64,000 nucleotides of DNA from an uncultured Paracoccaceae bacterium (GCA_947487205.1 CANKVU010000007.1:102019-166018); one strand, 5' to 3'. Counted from the first letter of the stretch, positions 1-9,672 are shown. Notes: generated by a model from the sequence alone, not told the origin. Numbers and translations: made by a program.

Positions 1-2
1 TG

Positions 3-1238
3 ATCCTCGACCACCATTTGGGCGGCGAGACGCTGCCCGACGCGGTGGCGGTCGTAAACCCCAACCGGCAGGACGAGCCGGGCGATCTGGGCCATCTCTG
101 CGCCGCCGCGGTTGTCTTCCTCCTCCTCGTCGAGGTGAATCGGCGGCTGCGGGGGCGGGGGGTGAGCGGGCCCGACCTGATGGGGATGCTCGACCTGGTG
201 GCGCTCGCGACGGTGGCCGACGTGGCGCCGCTCGTCGGGGTGAACCGCGCGCTGGTGCGCCGCGGGCTGGACGTGATGCGCGGGCGCGGCCGGCCGGGGC
301 TCGCCGCGCTCGCCGATGTCTCGCGCCTTGCGACGGCGCCGACGGCCTATCACCTGGGCTATGTGCTGGGGCCGCGGATCAATGCCGGTGGGCGCATCGG
401 GCAGGCGGACATGGGCGCGCGCCTGCTTGCCACACAGAGCCCGGGCGAGGCCGCGACGCTGGCCGAACGGCTCGACGCGGTGAACACCGAGCGACGCGAG
501 GTCGAGGCCGCGGTCCGGGAGGCCGCGCTGGCCCAGGCCGAGGCGCGGGGCGCGGACGGCCCGCTGGTCTGGGCCGCCGGCGAGAACTGGCACCCCGGCG
601 TCGTGGGGATCGTCGCGGCGCGGCTGAAGGAGGCGACGGGCCGGCCCGCCGTGGTGATCGGGATCGAGAACGGTGTGGGCAAGGGGTCGGGGCGGTCGAT
701 CGCGGGCGTCGACCTCGGCGCCGCGGTGCAGCGCATTGCCCGCGAGGGATTGCTGGAGCGGGGCGGTGGCCATCGCATGGCCGCAGGCCTGACGGTCGCC
801 GCCGACCGGATCGCGCCCGCGATGGAGCGGCTGGGCGAATTGCTGGCCCGCCAAGGCGCGGGCGCCGGAGAGGCGCGCGACCTGGTCCTGTCGGGACTCC
901 TGATGCCGTCGGGCGCGACGCCGGACCTGATCGAGACGCTGGAACGCGCGGGCCCCTACGGGATGGGCGCGCCCGCGCCGCGCTTCGCCTTCGCGGCGTG
1001 CCGGATCGCCCATGCCAAGCGGGTGGGCGCCGCGCACCTGAAGCTGAGCGTGACGGATGGCAGCGGGCCGCGGCTGGACGCGATCGTCTTCGGCGCCTTC
1101 GACGGGCCGCTGGGCCCCGCGCTGGAGGGGCATAACGGCGCCCGATTCCATCTGGCGGGCCGGCTGGAACTCAACCATTGGCAGGGCCGGGCGCGGGTGC
1201 AGCTTCGGGTGGAGGACGCCGCTTTCGCGACCGGGTGA
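3..1238 (+). CDS. recJ: Single-stranded-DNA-specific exonuclease RecJ, 3' part (5' end outside window)
   Basis: The open frame enters from the left edge and ends in TGA. The first codons read ILDHHLGGETLPDAVAVVNP, the second conserved motif of the DHH phosphoesterase domain, with the Asp-His-His that binds catalytic manganese. The DHHA1 part follows, with the GGGHRMAAG signature near position 763 and then a C-terminal OB-like region ending AFATG. RecJ degrades single-stranded DNA 5'-3' in RecF-pathway recombination and in mismatch and base-excision repair. About 411 residues are visible of a family usually 560-600 long, so roughly the first third is missing because of the window edge, not because the gene is broken. 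It converges with the antiporter gene, with 3 bases between the stop codons. Confidence 0.95.
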   Translation: MLDHHLGGETLPDAVAVVNPNRQDEPGDLGHLCAAAVVFLLLVEVNRRLRGRGVSGPDLMGMLDLVALATVADVAPLVGVNRALVRRGLDVMRGRGRPGLAALADVSRLATAPTAYHLGYVLGPRINAGGRIGQADMGARLLATQSPGEAATLAERLDAVNTERREVEAAVREAALAQAEARGADGPLVWAAGENWHPGVVGIVAARLKEATGRPAVVIGIENGVGKGSGRSIAGVDLGAAVQRIAREGLLERGGGHRMAAGLTVAADRIAPAMERLGELLARQGAGAGEARDLVLSGLLMPSGATPDLIETLERAGPYGMGAPAPRFAFAACRIAHAKRVGAAHLKLSVTDGSGPRLDAIVFGAFDGPLGPALEGHNGARFHLAGRLELNHWQGRARVQLRVEDAAFATG

Positions 1239-1241
1239 GGC

Positions 1242-3239
1242 TCAGGCGACGCGGGCATCCTTTCGCGGACCCTCGTCGCCGCCGCTCGCGTCGTCCTCGT
1301 CGTCTTCCTCCTCGTCATCCGCGTCGCGGCGGCCGCGCAGCTCGTCGTATTTCGCCGACAACGCGCTTTCGAGCTCGGCGTTGAGCGCACGGGCGCGTTC
1401 CATGTAGGGCTCGTTCTTGGAGATCGGGACGCCGGGCTTCCACAGATCGGCGAGCTCGCGCAGAGCCGACCGGTCGATCTTGAAGAACGCCTTTTCCAGC
1501 TCGGCGGCCTCGAATTCGCTGAGGCCGATATTCTCGAGCACGTAGCGCCCCGCGCGCAGCGAGCTGTCGAAGACCTCCCGCACGATGTCGTCGGCCCCCG
1601 CCCGGTAGAGCTCGTAGACGTGGTTGCGATCGTAGGCCCGGGCGATGATGTGCAGGTCGGGCCGGGCCTTTCGGGCGAACTTCACCAGGCTGGTGACGTT
1701 CTTGGGGTCGTCCATGGTCACGACCAGCACCTTGGCGGTGCCGAGACCGGCCGCGTGCAGGAGTTCGGGACGGGTCGGATCGCCGAAGAACCCCTTGAAG
1801 CCGAACTTCCGCATCAGCTGGATCGTGTCGAGATCGTGGTCGAGCACGATCGTCTCGAACCCGGCGAGCTGCAGCATCCGGTTCACCACCTGCCCGAACC
1901 GACCGATGCCGGCGATGATGATCTGGCTCTGCTCGTCGATCTCGTCGGCCTGGGGCCGGGCCGTCTCCATGCTCTCGCTGACGCGCTTGTTGATCTGCTC
2001 CCAAAGGATGAAGAAGAGCGGGGTCAGGAGCATGGACATGGCCACCACGAGGAGGATCATCTCGCTCAGGTCCTGGCCGATCACGCCGGTCTGGAGGGAG
2101 AAGGAGGTCAGGACGAAGCCGAACTCTCCCGCCTGCGCGAGCCCCAGCGTGAAGAGCCACCTGTTCCGCCGCCCCAGGTCGAATGCCTGCGCCAGGCCGT
2201 AGAGGACGGCGCCCTTCACCAGCATCAGCGCCAGCGTCAGGAACAGGATCTGAAAGGGCGATTCGAAAAAGCGCGGAAACGAGATGCCGGCGCCCACGGT
2301 GATGAAGAACAGCCCCAGGAGCAGGCCCTTGAACGGTTCGATGTCGGATTCGATCTCGTGCCGGAATTCGGAATTGGCAAGCACCACGCCGGCGAGGAAC
2401 GCGCCCAGCGCCGGCGACAGACCGACGAGCGACATCACGTAGGCGATGGAGATGACGATGAGGAGCGACAGCGCGGTGTAGAGTTCGCGCAGCCGCGCCC
2501 GGTGGATATAGCGGAAGACCGGTCGCGTGCCGAAGACGCCGGCCACGACGATCGCGCCGACGGCGGCCAGGGTCAGCAGGGTGATGCCCCAGTTCGGCAG
2601 CGCCTCGATCAGGTTCGTCACCCGCTCGGCGTGGTCGCCGGCCGTGGTCTCGCCCCCCACGAGGCCAGCCTCGTTCCCGCCATGGCCGCCGCCGCCACCG
2701 CCGTGGCCGTCGCCGCTGGGCGCCATGCCGCTGCCGAGGAGCGGGAGCAGGGCCAGCATCGGGATCACCGCGATGTCCTGCGTCAGCAGGACCGAGAACG
2801 AGGACCGCCCGCCCGCCGTCTGCATAAGGCGCTTCTCGTCCAGCGTCTGCAGCACGATCGCTGTGGAGGAGAGCGAGAAGATCATGCCGATCGCGATCGC
2901 CTGGTTGGTCGGCTGGCCCAGAAGATAGGCGACCCCCGCCACCAGGCCCGCGGTGATCAGGACCTGCGACCCCCCCAGCCCCACCAGCCGGTGCCGCATG
3001 TTCCAGAGCGCCTTCGGGTCCAGTTCAAGACCGATCAGGAACAGCATCATGACGACGCCGAATTCGGCGAAATGCTGCAGGTCGCGGGTTTCGGCACCGA
3101 CCAGCCCGAAGACCGGGCCGATCAGGATGCCGGCGGCCAGATAGCCCAGCACCGATCCGAGCCCCAGGCGCGCCGCGATCGGCACGGATATGACGGCGGC
3201 GGAGAGGTAGATGGTGGCCTGGAAGAGGAAGCTTTCCAT
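1242..3239 (-). CDS. Monovalent cation:proton antiporter-2 (CPA2) family protein with TrkA-N domain, Kef-type
   Basis: A 665-residue protein. Residues 1-410 are a hydrophobic Na+/H+ exchanger domain with about 12 membrane segments, including SSTAIVLQTL (124-133) and LTQDIAVIP (152-160). A cytoplasmic TrkA-N/RCK domain begins at 439 with the Rossmann motif GIGRFG (444-449) and runs to about 560. The C-terminus is acidic (DDEEEDDEDD, 641-650). Kef proteins are glutathione-gated K+/H+ antiporters that acidify the cytoplasm against electrophiles; the exact ion here is inferred. The ATG at 3239 was chosen because translation then begins at the first membrane helix; 50 in-frame upstream codons look non-coding. 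An unusual glycine/histidine-rich loop (about 173-203) interrupts the membrane domain. Confidence 0.9.
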   Translation of the reverse strand: MESFLFQATIYLSAAVISVPIAARLGLGSVLGYLAAGILIGPVFGLVGAETRDLQHFAEFGVVMMLFLIGLELDPKALWNMRHRLVGLGGSQVLITAGLVAGVAYLLGQPTNQAIAIGMIFSLSSTAIVLQTLDEKRLMQTAGGRSSFSVLLTQDIAVIPMLALLPLLGSGMAPSGDGHGGGGGGHGGNEAGLVGGETTAGDHAERVTNLIEALPNWGITLLTLAAVGAIVVAGVFGTRPVFRYIHRARLRELYTALSLLIVISIAYVMSLVGLSPALGAFLAGVVLANSEFRHEIESDIEPFKGLLLGLFFITVGAGISFPRFFESPFQILFLTLALMLVKGAVLYGLAQAFDLGRRNRWLFTLGLAQAGEFGFVLTSFSLQTGVIGQDLSEMILLVVAMSMLLTPLFFILWEQINKRVSESMETARPQADEIDEQSQIIIAGIGRFGQVVNRMLQLAGFETIVLDHDLDTIQLMRKFGFKGFFGDPTRPELLHAAGLGTAKVLVVTMDDPKNVTSLVKFARKARPDLHIIARAYDRNHVYELYRAGADDIVREVFDSSLRAGRYVLENIGLSEFEAAELEKAFFKIDRSALRELADLWKPGVPISKNEPYMERARALNAELESALSAKYDELRGRRDADDEEEDDEDDASGGDEGPRKDARVA

Positions 3240-3315
3240 TCTGTCTCCGTCGGGGATTGCCCGTTTGCGCGGCCCGGAGGTCCGGAGCGCGGGAATGCGG
3301 CCCGGAACGAAGCGC

Positions 3316-5304
3316 CTAGCCGCGCGGCATCGACAGGCGCACTGTTTGGCCGCGCTTGGTATAGTGCAATTCGTCGCTGCCGATCGCACCGATCTGGCCG
3401 CCGTCGATCCGGTCGCCGATCTTGACCTTCACGAAGCGTCCGTTCGCCAGCCGCACCAGGGCGCGGCGATTGGACTGGGTGCCGTAGACGCCGATGAGAT
3501 TGATCTGGTTCAGCTGCAGCTTTCCCTGACCGCTCGTGCCCGACGCCGACGCACTGCTCGACGGCGGCGCGGGCGGCGCGGCCGGCGGCTCCGCCCGCGC
3601 GACGCGGACCGGAGCGTCAGCCTCGCCTCCGGCCGAGGCGGACAATCCGCCGGGCCGGGAATCGGGGCGGAGCGAGCGGGCGATGGCGAAGGCCGCCTCA
3701 GCCCCGGCGGAGGGGGTGGCCTCGTCCCCCGGGACCGGGGCCGTCACGTCCCGGGCGGAAAGGGCGGCGACTACGTCGGCCACCACGGCATCGGTGGCCG
3801 CGGCGCCCTCGGACGGGGGCGCCGTCGCGCGCGGGGGACGCGGGCGGGGGGGCACGCGGCCCGCCGCAATGTCGGCCCCCGCGAGGTCGGCGGTGCCTGA
3901 CAGGGCCCGGGCCGTGGCCTCGGCAAGGGATTGCGTCCGGTCGGGGGTGATGTCCGCCGCGGCGCCGGTCCGGGGGCGCGCCGGGGGAATGCGCGGCGGC
4001 GGGCCGGCGGTGACACCGATCCCCGGAGTCTCGGGTATGGCGGGGGCGGCGGTCGGACGATTGGGTGCGGGCGGTGGAACCACCGCCGGTCGCCCTTGCG
4101 TCACGCGCGGCGCCGCCGGGGATTCGGCCCGCTCGGCCGGCACGGTGTCGCCCGGATCGCCGGCCACCGCGCCCGGCGGGGAAAGGAGCGACACGGGAAG
4201 GACGATTTCGGGATCGGACATGGCCACGTCCGCCTCAGGGGCAGGGGCCGCATCGGGCCCGACGGGCGAATCGGCGGCGGGGGCCGTATCGAGCGCGGGG
4301 TTCGGCAGATCGGCGGCACGGGGCGGACTGCCGCCCGGGGCGGTTCCGGTCGTGCCCGGCGACGGGCCGAAGTCCGGGGGCGCGGCCGTGGCCTCCACGG
4401 GGGCGTCCGGTGCGGTTGGCGCCAAGGGCTCGGCGGTGGCGGCCTCCTCGGCTTGTGGCTGGCGGTCCGCCAGGCTGGCGATCCTGTCGGGCTCGGTCGT
4501 GCCGAAGCCAAGGAAGTACGCCGCCCAGACCCCGGTGGCGACCACCATCGCGACCGCCACTCCCAGGATCGCGGGGGCGAGCGCGGAGCGCGCCGGTTCG
4601 GGATCGTCGGATAGGTCTGGGAGACCGTCCGCCTCGATCTCGTCCCGCGAGGGCCTGATCGGCGTCCCGGTCGGCACCGGACCGCCGGCCGGGGCGGCCG
4701 CGGCGGGGCCGATCCGCAGGGCCGGGCCGAGCCGGGCACCGCCGACCGCGCGGGGATCGGGTCGCGAATCCGGCCCCGATGCGGCGGCCGGGGCGGGAGG
4801 TGCCTCTTCGTCCGGCGCGGCGCGGCCTGGGGCGCCGAAATCGGGCTGCCCCGGAAAGCCCTTGCTGGGCGCATGCGCCGACAGACGCACCGGATCGAAC
4901 CCGTGGGCGCGGGCGAAGCGCTCGGCCTCGCGCAGGGTCGCGCTGCGGATCGCGGCGACGTGAAGCTTGCCATCCCGGCCGAGCGCCCAATCGGATGCGA
5001 GATCCGCGCCCGCCGCGGGGGACAGGCCCTGGAGCGCCCGGCGCACCCGGTGCGCGCGCTGGACCGTTGTCTCGCCCTCGACGGCATCGAGCGCGGTGAC
5101 GAGCAGTTCCTCCGACGGCATCAGGAGCGTCGCGGGAACAAGCCCGTCGGCGTGGCCGTCGGCGCGGCGGCGTAGGTCGTCGAGCCGGGCGCCGAATTGC
5201 GGATCGTCGAGGCCGACCTCTCCGATCGGCTCCGCTTCCGTCCCCGAACCTGTCAGAAGACGGACGCCGTCGCGGGAAAAGTCGAGCACATACGGTGTGT
5301 TCAT
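3316..5304 (-). CDS. Rhodobacterales conserved membrane protein with PilM/GspL-like N-terminus and GspC/PilP-like C-terminal domain
   Basis: A 662-residue protein. The N-terminal 1-150 (YVLDFSRDGVRLL, then LLMPSEELLVTAL and HGFDPVRLSA) resembles the actin-like cytoplasmic part of PilM/GspL assembly proteins. One membrane segment lies at about 241-268. A proline/alanine-rich, probably disordered stretch covers 270-590. A compact C-terminal domain (594-662), with IGVYGTQSNRRALVRLANG and VKIGDRIDGGQIGAI, resembles the periplasmic homology-region domain of GspC/PilP. Family members in Rhodobacterales are often labelled hypothetical or wrongly translation initiation factor 2. The ATG at 5304 starts directly at the conserved N-terminus; the upstream in-frame extension is low-complexity. 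Function is unknown; a link to envelope-spanning secretion or pilus machinery is inference. No other secretion genes lie nearby. Confidence 0.75.
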   Translation of the reverse strand: MNTPYVLDFSRDGVRLLTGSGTEAEPIGEVGLDDPQFGARLDDLRRRADGHADGLVPATLLMPSEELLVTALDAVEGETTVQRAHRVRRALQGLSPAAGADLASDWALGRDGKLHVAAIRSATLREAERFARAHGFDPVRLSAHAPSKGFPGQPDFGAPGRAAPDEEAPPAPAAASGPDSRPDPRAVGGARLGPALRIGPAAAAPAGGPVPTGTPIRPSRDEIEADGLPDLSDDPEPARSALAPAILGVAVAMVVATGVWAAYFLGFGTTEPDRIASLADRQPQAEEAATAEPLAPTAPDAPVEATAAPPDFGPSPGTTGTAPGGSPPRAADLPNPALDTAPAADSPVGPDAAPAPEADVAMSDPEIVLPVSLLSPPGAVAGDPGDTVPAERAESPAAPRVTQGRPAVVPPPAPNRPTAAPAIPETPGIGVTAGPPPRIPPARPRTGAAADITPDRTQSLAEATARALSGTADLAGADIAAGRVPPRPRPPRATAPPSEGAAATDAVVADVVAALSARDVTAPVPGDEATPSAGAEAAFAIARSLRPDSRPGGLSASAGGEADAPVRVARAEPPAAPPAPPSSSASASGTSGQGKLQLNQINLIGVYGTQSNRRALVRLANGRFVKVKIGDRIDGGQIGAIGSDELHYTKRGQTVRLSMPRG

Positions 5305-5464
5305 GGCGACAAGTCTATCACATCCGCGCAGGGGCAGTAGCGGAAACCTTCGAATTCGACGCATCCTAGCGCAGGTTTTCCCGCGTGGGAAGAAAACGCG
5401 GGGGGGGCGCGGTCCGGGACCGGAAGACGGCCCGGCGGCCCGCCCGAACTGCAAGGAGAACGAG

Positions 5465-6154
5465 ATGCGAGCATTGACGATCGCCGCGGCGCTGGTCGCG
5501 GCCCTGCCGGTCCTGGCACAGGCGCAGGAGGACCCGGGCACCCTGGCGGTGACGGGCGAGGGCCGCGTCGCGGTCGAGCCGGACATGGCGCGAATCCGGC
5601 TTGGCGTGGGTGCCGAGGCCGAAGAGGCGGGCGCCGCCGCCGCGGCGCTGGCGGAGGCGCTGCGCCCGGTCCTCGACGGGTTGACGGGCGCGGGCATCGC
5701 CCCCGCCGACATCCAGACGGGTTCGTTGCAGTTGGGGCCCGTCTATGCGGAGGCCGAAAGCCGGCCCGGCGCGCCGCCCGAGATCGCCGGCTACCGCGCC
5801 GAGAGCCTTCTGACCGTGACCGTGCGCGATATCGGCGCGATCGGCGAGATCCTCGACGCGGCGGTCGGCGACGGCGCCAACCGGCTCGACGGGATCGCGT
5901 TCACGCTGTCCGAGCCACAGGCCACGGAGGATGCGGCACTGGCCGCCGCGGTCGCCGACGCGCTCCGCAAGGCGCAGATCGCGAGCACTGCCGCCGGCCG
6001 CACGCTGGGACCGATCCTGGAGATCGTCGAGGCGCAGGACAGCGGACCGGGGCCGGAGATGATGCGGATGAGCGCCGCGTCGGACATGCCCGTGGCCCTG
6101 GGAACGGTCGAGGCCACGGCCCGGGTCACGGTGACATACGCGCTCGGGGAGTGA
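5465..6154 (+). CDS. SIMPL domain-containing (DUF541) periplasmic protein
   Basis: A 229-residue protein with a clear signal peptide (residues 1-20, cleaved near AQAQEDPG), followed by a SIMPL/DUF541 domain: LAVTGEGRVAVEPDMARIRLGV at the start and ATARVTVTYALGE at the end. It is probably exported. The start codon lies 6 bases after a strong AAGGAG site. Members include YggE of E. coli, tied loosely to oxidative-stress tolerance, and oligomeric BP26 of Brucella; the molecular role is not established. It is divergent from the hybrid membrane-protein gene, so the 160-bp gap 5305-5464 should hold both promoters. It ends 10 bases from the convergent metY. Confidence 0.88.
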   Translation: MRALTIAAALVAALPVLAQAQEDPGTLAVTGEGRVAVEPDMARIRLGVGAEAEEAGAAAAALAEALRPVLDGLTGAGIAPADIQTGSLQLGPVYAEAESRPGAPPEIAGYRAESLLTVTVRDIGAIGEILDAAVGDGANRLDGIAFTLSEPQATEDAALAAAVADALRKAQIASTAAGRTLGPILEIVEAQDSGPGPEMMRMSAASDMPVALGTVEATARVTVTYALGE

Positions 6155-6164
6155 GCCCCGCCGG

Positions 6165-7454
6165 TCAGGCGGTCGCCCGGTCGAGCGCCTGATCGAGATC
6201 CGCGATCAGGTCGTCGGCGTCCTCGATTCCGATCGAGAGCCGCACCACCTCCGGATCGGCGCCGGCGGCGCGTTGCTGGTTCTCCTCCAGCTGGCGATGG
6301 GTGGTCGAGGCGGAGTGGATGATGAGGCTGCGCGTGTCGCCGAGGTTCGCGACGTGGCTGAAGAGTTCCACGGCGTCGATCAGCTTGACGCAGGCTTCGT
6401 AGCCGCCCTTCACCGCGAAGGTGAAGAGACTGCTCGCCCCCCTGGGGCAGATCCGCGCCACCCGGTCGAAATAGGGCGAACTCTCCAGCCCGGCATAGGT
6501 CACGCGGTCGACCCGCGGATCGGATTCAAGCCACTTTGCGACCTTCACCGCGTTGGCGACGTGCCGTTCCATCCGCAGCGACAGCGTCTCGATCCCCATG
6601 AGCGTGTAATGCGCCGCCTGGGGGTTCAGCGTCATGCCGAGGTCGCGCAGCCCGATGGCGATGCCGTGGAAGGTGAAGGCCAGCGGCCCGAACGTCTCGT
6701 GGAACTTGAGGCCGTGATAGGCGGGCTCGGGATCGGCGAGCGAGGGGAACTTGCCCGAGGCCGACCAGTCGAAATTGCCCGAATCGACCACGCAGCCGCC
6801 CGTGACGGTGCCGTTCCCGGTCAGGAACTTCGTCAGCGAATGGACGACCAGCGTCGCCCCGTGCTCGATCGGCCGGCAGAGATACGGCGTGGCCGTCGTG
6901 TTGTCGACGATCATCGGCAGGCCCACCTCCCGCGCGATCTCTCCGACCGCATCTAGGTCGGTGATGTAGCCCCCCGGATTGGCCACGGATTCGCAGAAGA
7001 TCGCCCGCGTGTCGTCGTCCACCGCCCCGCGCACCGCGTCGAGATCGTCGAAATCCACGAACTTGGCCGACCAGCCGAACCGCTTGATGGTCTGGGTCAT
7101 CTGCGTGACCGTGCCGCCATAGAGCCGGGTGGAGATGACGATGTTCTTCCCCGGCGCCATCAGCGGGAACAGCGCCAGGATCTGCGCCGAGTGCCCCGAG
7201 GCGGTGCAGACCGCGCCCACGCCCCCCTCGAGCGTCGCGACCCGTTCCTGCAGGACGGCGACGGTGGGGTTCGTCAGCCGCGAATAGATGAACCCGACCT
7301 CCTGCAGGTTGAAGAGCGCGGCGGCATGGTCGGCGTCGCGGAAGACATAGGCCGTGGATTGGTAGATCGGCGTCTGCCGCGCGCCCGTCGCCGGGTCGGG
7401 CCGGGCGCCGGCATGGATCTGCAGCGTGTCGAACCCGTAGGTCTTGTCTGGCAT
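6165..7454 (-). CDS. metY: O-acetylhomoserine aminocarboxypropyltransferase (O-acetylhomoserine sulfhydrylase)
   Basis: A 429-residue Cys/Met metabolism PLP-dependent enzyme. It opens with YGFDTLQIHAGARPDPATGARQTPIYQSTAY, typical of MetY. It contains YSRLTNPT, and the PLP-binding lysine is K209 in VVHSLTKFLTGNG. It condenses O-acetylhomoserine with sulfide (or methanethiol) to homocysteine (or methionine). The ATG at 7454 has an excellent GGAGGAGG site 7-8 bases upstream; the longer upstream frame is not needed. The MetA encoded at 51.8-52.7 kb carries the acetyl-CoA specificity residue, so the two enzymes form a consistent O-acetylhomoserine route to methionine although they are 44 kb apart. 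Confidence 0.93.
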   Translation of the reverse strand: MPDKTYGFDTLQIHAGARPDPATGARQTPIYQSTAYVFRDADHAAALFNLQEVGFIYSRLTNPTVAVLQERVATLEGGVGAVCTASGHSAQILALFPLMAPGKNIVISTRLYGGTVTQMTQTIKRFGWSAKFVDFDDLDAVRGAVDDDTRAIFCESVANPGGYITDLDAVGEIAREVGLPMIVDNTTATPYLCRPIEHGATLVVHSLTKFLTGNGTVTGGCVVDSGNFDWSASGKFPSLADPEPAYHGLKFHETFGPLAFTFHGIAIGLRDLGMTLNPQAAHYTLMGIETLSLRMERHVANAVKVAKWLESDPRVDRVTYAGLESSPYFDRVARICPRGASSLFTFAVKGGYEACVKLIDAVELFSHVANLGDTRSLIIHSASTTHRQLEENQQRAAGADPEVVRLSIGIEDADDLIADLDQALDRATA

Positions 7455-7526
7455 CGGAACCTCCTCCTGAATGTCGCGGGCGACGGTAGGCGAGGGGCTG
7501 ATGCAGGACAACGGCCCGGCAGGGCG

Positions 7527-8225
7527 TCACTCGAGCCGGCCGATCGCGGCGGGCGCCATCTCGCGCTCGAGCTTGCGGCGCATGGCGCGCTCGAAATTCG
7601 CGAATCCGTCCGCGATCTCGACGAAGGCGCCGGGCCCGCGCAGCACCTCGTCGCGGTAGAAGGCGACCACGTCCTCCGCCGCGCCGGCGATCGGCAGGCC
7701 GTTCACCGTGATCTCGTCGAAGGGAAAATGCGCGTAGGCCTGCGCGGGCCCGAAACCCTCGTTGCCGATGCCGTCACCCGAGAGATCGAGGGTGCGGGAC
7801 AGGCAGTCGGGCCCCGCCCCGAACCGGGAGAGGGCATGGGCCAGGGCGTAGCCCACTGCGGTGGGAAAGTCCGCCGTGCCGCGCGCCGAGCCCGCGATGC
7901 GCGCCGCGGCCCGCTCGATCGCGGCTTGGTCGGTCAGCGGGGTCCAGTCGAGCAGGGTGGCCTGCTGCCAGCGGCCCGACCATTCGAAGACGGACAGGGC
8001 GACCCAGTCGCCCGGCACCGCCAATGCCGCGCGGCGGACCGGTGCGGAGCGCAAAGCCGCGGCCAGCCCCTGCTGCTGGAGCGCGTCCTCGGACGGGTCG
8101 ACCGAGGCCGACACGTCGAGCCCCAGCACCAGCGCCAGGCGGCACGCCGCCGCGGCGGGGCCGCAAGACAGCCCCGCCGCGAGCGCCAGCCCTACCAGGA
8201 GCCGGTGTTTTCCATGCTGGCCCAC
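7527..8225 (-). CDS. DUF1194 domain-containing protein (von Willebrand factor A-like, secreted)
   Basis: A 232-residue protein starting at GTG, with a signal peptide (about residues 1-26, cleavage near GPAAAAC). A DUF1194 domain fills the rest. The MIDAS-type metal motif DVSAS sits in LALVLGLDVSASVDPSED just after the signal, and TLDLSGDGIGNEG supplies a later metal-site loop. The family is a periplasmic vWA-like domain of unknown role, frequent in Rhodobacterales and Rhizobiales. Its start overlaps the end of the glyoxalase gene by 34 bases, so the two are probably co-transcribed. No other in-frame start gives a complete signal peptide. Confidence 0.82.
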   Translation of the reverse strand: MGQHGKHRLLVGLALAAGLSCGPAAAACRLALVLGLDVSASVDPSEDALQQQGLAAALRSAPVRRAALAVPGDWVALSVFEWSGRWQQATLLDWTPLTDQAAIERAAARIAGSARGTADFPTAVGYALAHALSRFGAGPDCLSRTLDLSGDGIGNEGFGPAQAYAHFPFDEITVNGLPIAGAAEDVVAFYRDEVLRGPGAFVEIADGFANFERAMRRKLEREMAPAAIGRLE

Positions 8226-8626
8226 GGCTCCTGCGGCTCCTTCGCGTCGCCCCGCTGCAGCAATTCGACCGAGATGTTGTCGGGCGAGCGCACGAAGGCC
8301 ATGTGGCCGTCGCGGGGCGGCCGGTTGATGGTCACGCCGTTCGACTGCAGCTCCTCGCAGAGCGCGTAGATGTCGTCGACGCGATAGGCGAGGTGGCCGA
8401 AATGGCGGCTGTCGTCGGGCAGCTTGTCGTCGCCGTCCCAGTTATAGGTGATCTCCACGTCGTTGTGGCCGTCCATCTGCTCGGGCGGCGCCATGAAGAC
8501 GAGGGTGAAGCGCCCCTCCTCGCTCTCCTTGCGCTGGCGCTCTTCCAGGCCCAGCATCTCGAAGAAGGCCATCGTCTTCTCCAGGTCCTTGGATCTCACC
8601 ATCGTGTGCAGGTATTCGATGCTCAT
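8192..8626 (-). CDS. gloA: Glyoxalase I / VOC family protein (lactoylglutathione lyase)
   Basis: A 144-residue protein beginning [29 protein letters not shown], the first beta-alpha-beta-beta-beta module of the vicinal-oxygen-chelate fold. The second half contains [19 protein letters not shown] and ISVELLQR. The metal ligands expected for glyoxalase I are present: H7 in LHTMV, a Glu in NDVEITYN, the His of FGHLAY and the Glu of SVELLQ. It isomerises the hemithioacetal of methylglyoxal and glutathione to S-lactoylglutathione. Length is typical for the single-domain enzyme. It is divergent from thyX across 131 bases and overlaps the downstream DUF1194 gene. Confidence 0.88.
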   Translation of the reverse strand: MSIEYLHTMVRSKDLEKTMAFFEMLGLEERQRKESEEGRFTLVFMAPPEQMDGHNDVEITYNWDGDDKLPDDSRHFGHLAYRVDDIYALCEELQSNGVTINRPPRDGHMAFVRSPDNISVELLQRGDAKEPQEPWASMENTGSW

Positions 8627-8757
8627 CGGGTCCTCCGGTTTCGGGGTTTCGGGGCGATCTAGGCGCCGCCGGGGGAGTATCCACGTCGGCCCCGTCGTTC
8701 CACCGCCGCGCGATCCCCGCTAGGACTGTCCCCGACTCACATGGACAGGACCGCCTC

Positions 8758-9672
8758 ATGCCGCTGACGCCGGAACAACAGGCCGAGATCGACGCCCAGA
8801 GGGCCGAGCCCCGCGAGACCCTGCGCGCCACGGCGCCCGGCATGGAGCGGCACCTTTATGCCGCGCGGCCCTGCCTCGACCACGGATTCGTGCGCGTCAT
8901 CGACTACATGGGCGACGACGCGGCCATCGTGCAGGCGGCGCGCGTCTCCTACGGGCGGGGGACGAAGGCTGTCTCGAACGACGCGGGCCTCATCAACTAC
9001 CTGATGCGGCACTGGCATTCGACGCCGTTCGAGATGTGCGAGATCAAGCTGCACGTGAAGCTGCCCGTCTTCGTCGCGCGGCAATGGATCAGGCATCGCA
9101 CGGCGAACGTGAACGAGTATTCCGCCCGCTACTCCGTCCTCGACCGGGAATTCTACATCCCCGCGCCCGAGCACCTCGCGGCGCAATCCAGCCAGAACAA
9201 CCAGGGCCGGGGGGAGATCCTGGAGGGGGAGGAGGCGCAGCGCGTCCTCGACCACCTGCGGGACGACGCGAACCGCGCCTACGACCATTACGAGGAGATG
9301 CTGGGCACCGAGGGCCAGCAGGGCCTCGCACGCGAACTCGCCCGCATGAACCTGCCCATGAACGTCTATACGCAATGGTACTGGAAGACGGATCTGCACA
9401 ACCTCTTCCATTTCCTGCGCCTGCGCGCCGACCCCCACGCGCAATACGAGATCCGCGTCTATGCCGACGCTATCGCCGAGGCGGTGCGCGACTGGGTTCC
9501 CCTCGCCTTCGCCGCCTTCGAGGAGCACCGCCTGGGCGGCGTGCATCTGTCGAAGGGCGCGCTGGCCGTGGTGAAACGCATGGTCGCCGGGGTGGAGGTG
9601 ACGCAGGAGAATAGCGGGTTGAGCAAGCGGGAATGGGGGGAGGTTATGGAGGTGATCAAGAAGGGCGCATAG
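8758..9672 (+). CDS. thyX: FAD-dependent thymidylate synthase
   Basis: A 304-residue protein with the ThyX motif [13 protein letters not shown] at 112-124, which binds dUMP and FAD. It continues with [26 protein letters not shown] and the C-terminal [19 protein letters not shown] typical of the family. ThyX makes dTMP from dUMP using methylenetetrahydrofolate as carbon donor and reduced FAD as hydride donor, replacing ThyA. The sixth residue of the motif, often Ser, is Asn here. The gene is typical in base composition up to its TAG stop, immediately after which the sequence turns AT-rich. Confidence 0.96.
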   Translation: MPLTPEQQAEIDAQRAEPRETLRATAPGMERHLYAARPCLDHGFVRVIDYMGDDAAIVQAARVSYGRGTKAVSNDAGLINYLMRHWHSTPFEMCEIKLHVKLPVFVARQWIRHRTANVNEYSARYSVLDREFYIPAPEHLAAQSSQNNQGRGEILEGEEAQRVLDHLRDDANRAYDHYEEMLGTEGQQGLARELARMNLPMNVYTQWYWKTDLHNLFHFLRLRADPHAQYEIRVYADAIAEAVRDWVPLAFAAFEEHRLGGVHLSKGALAVVKRMVAGVEVTQENSGLSKREWGEVMEVIKKGA

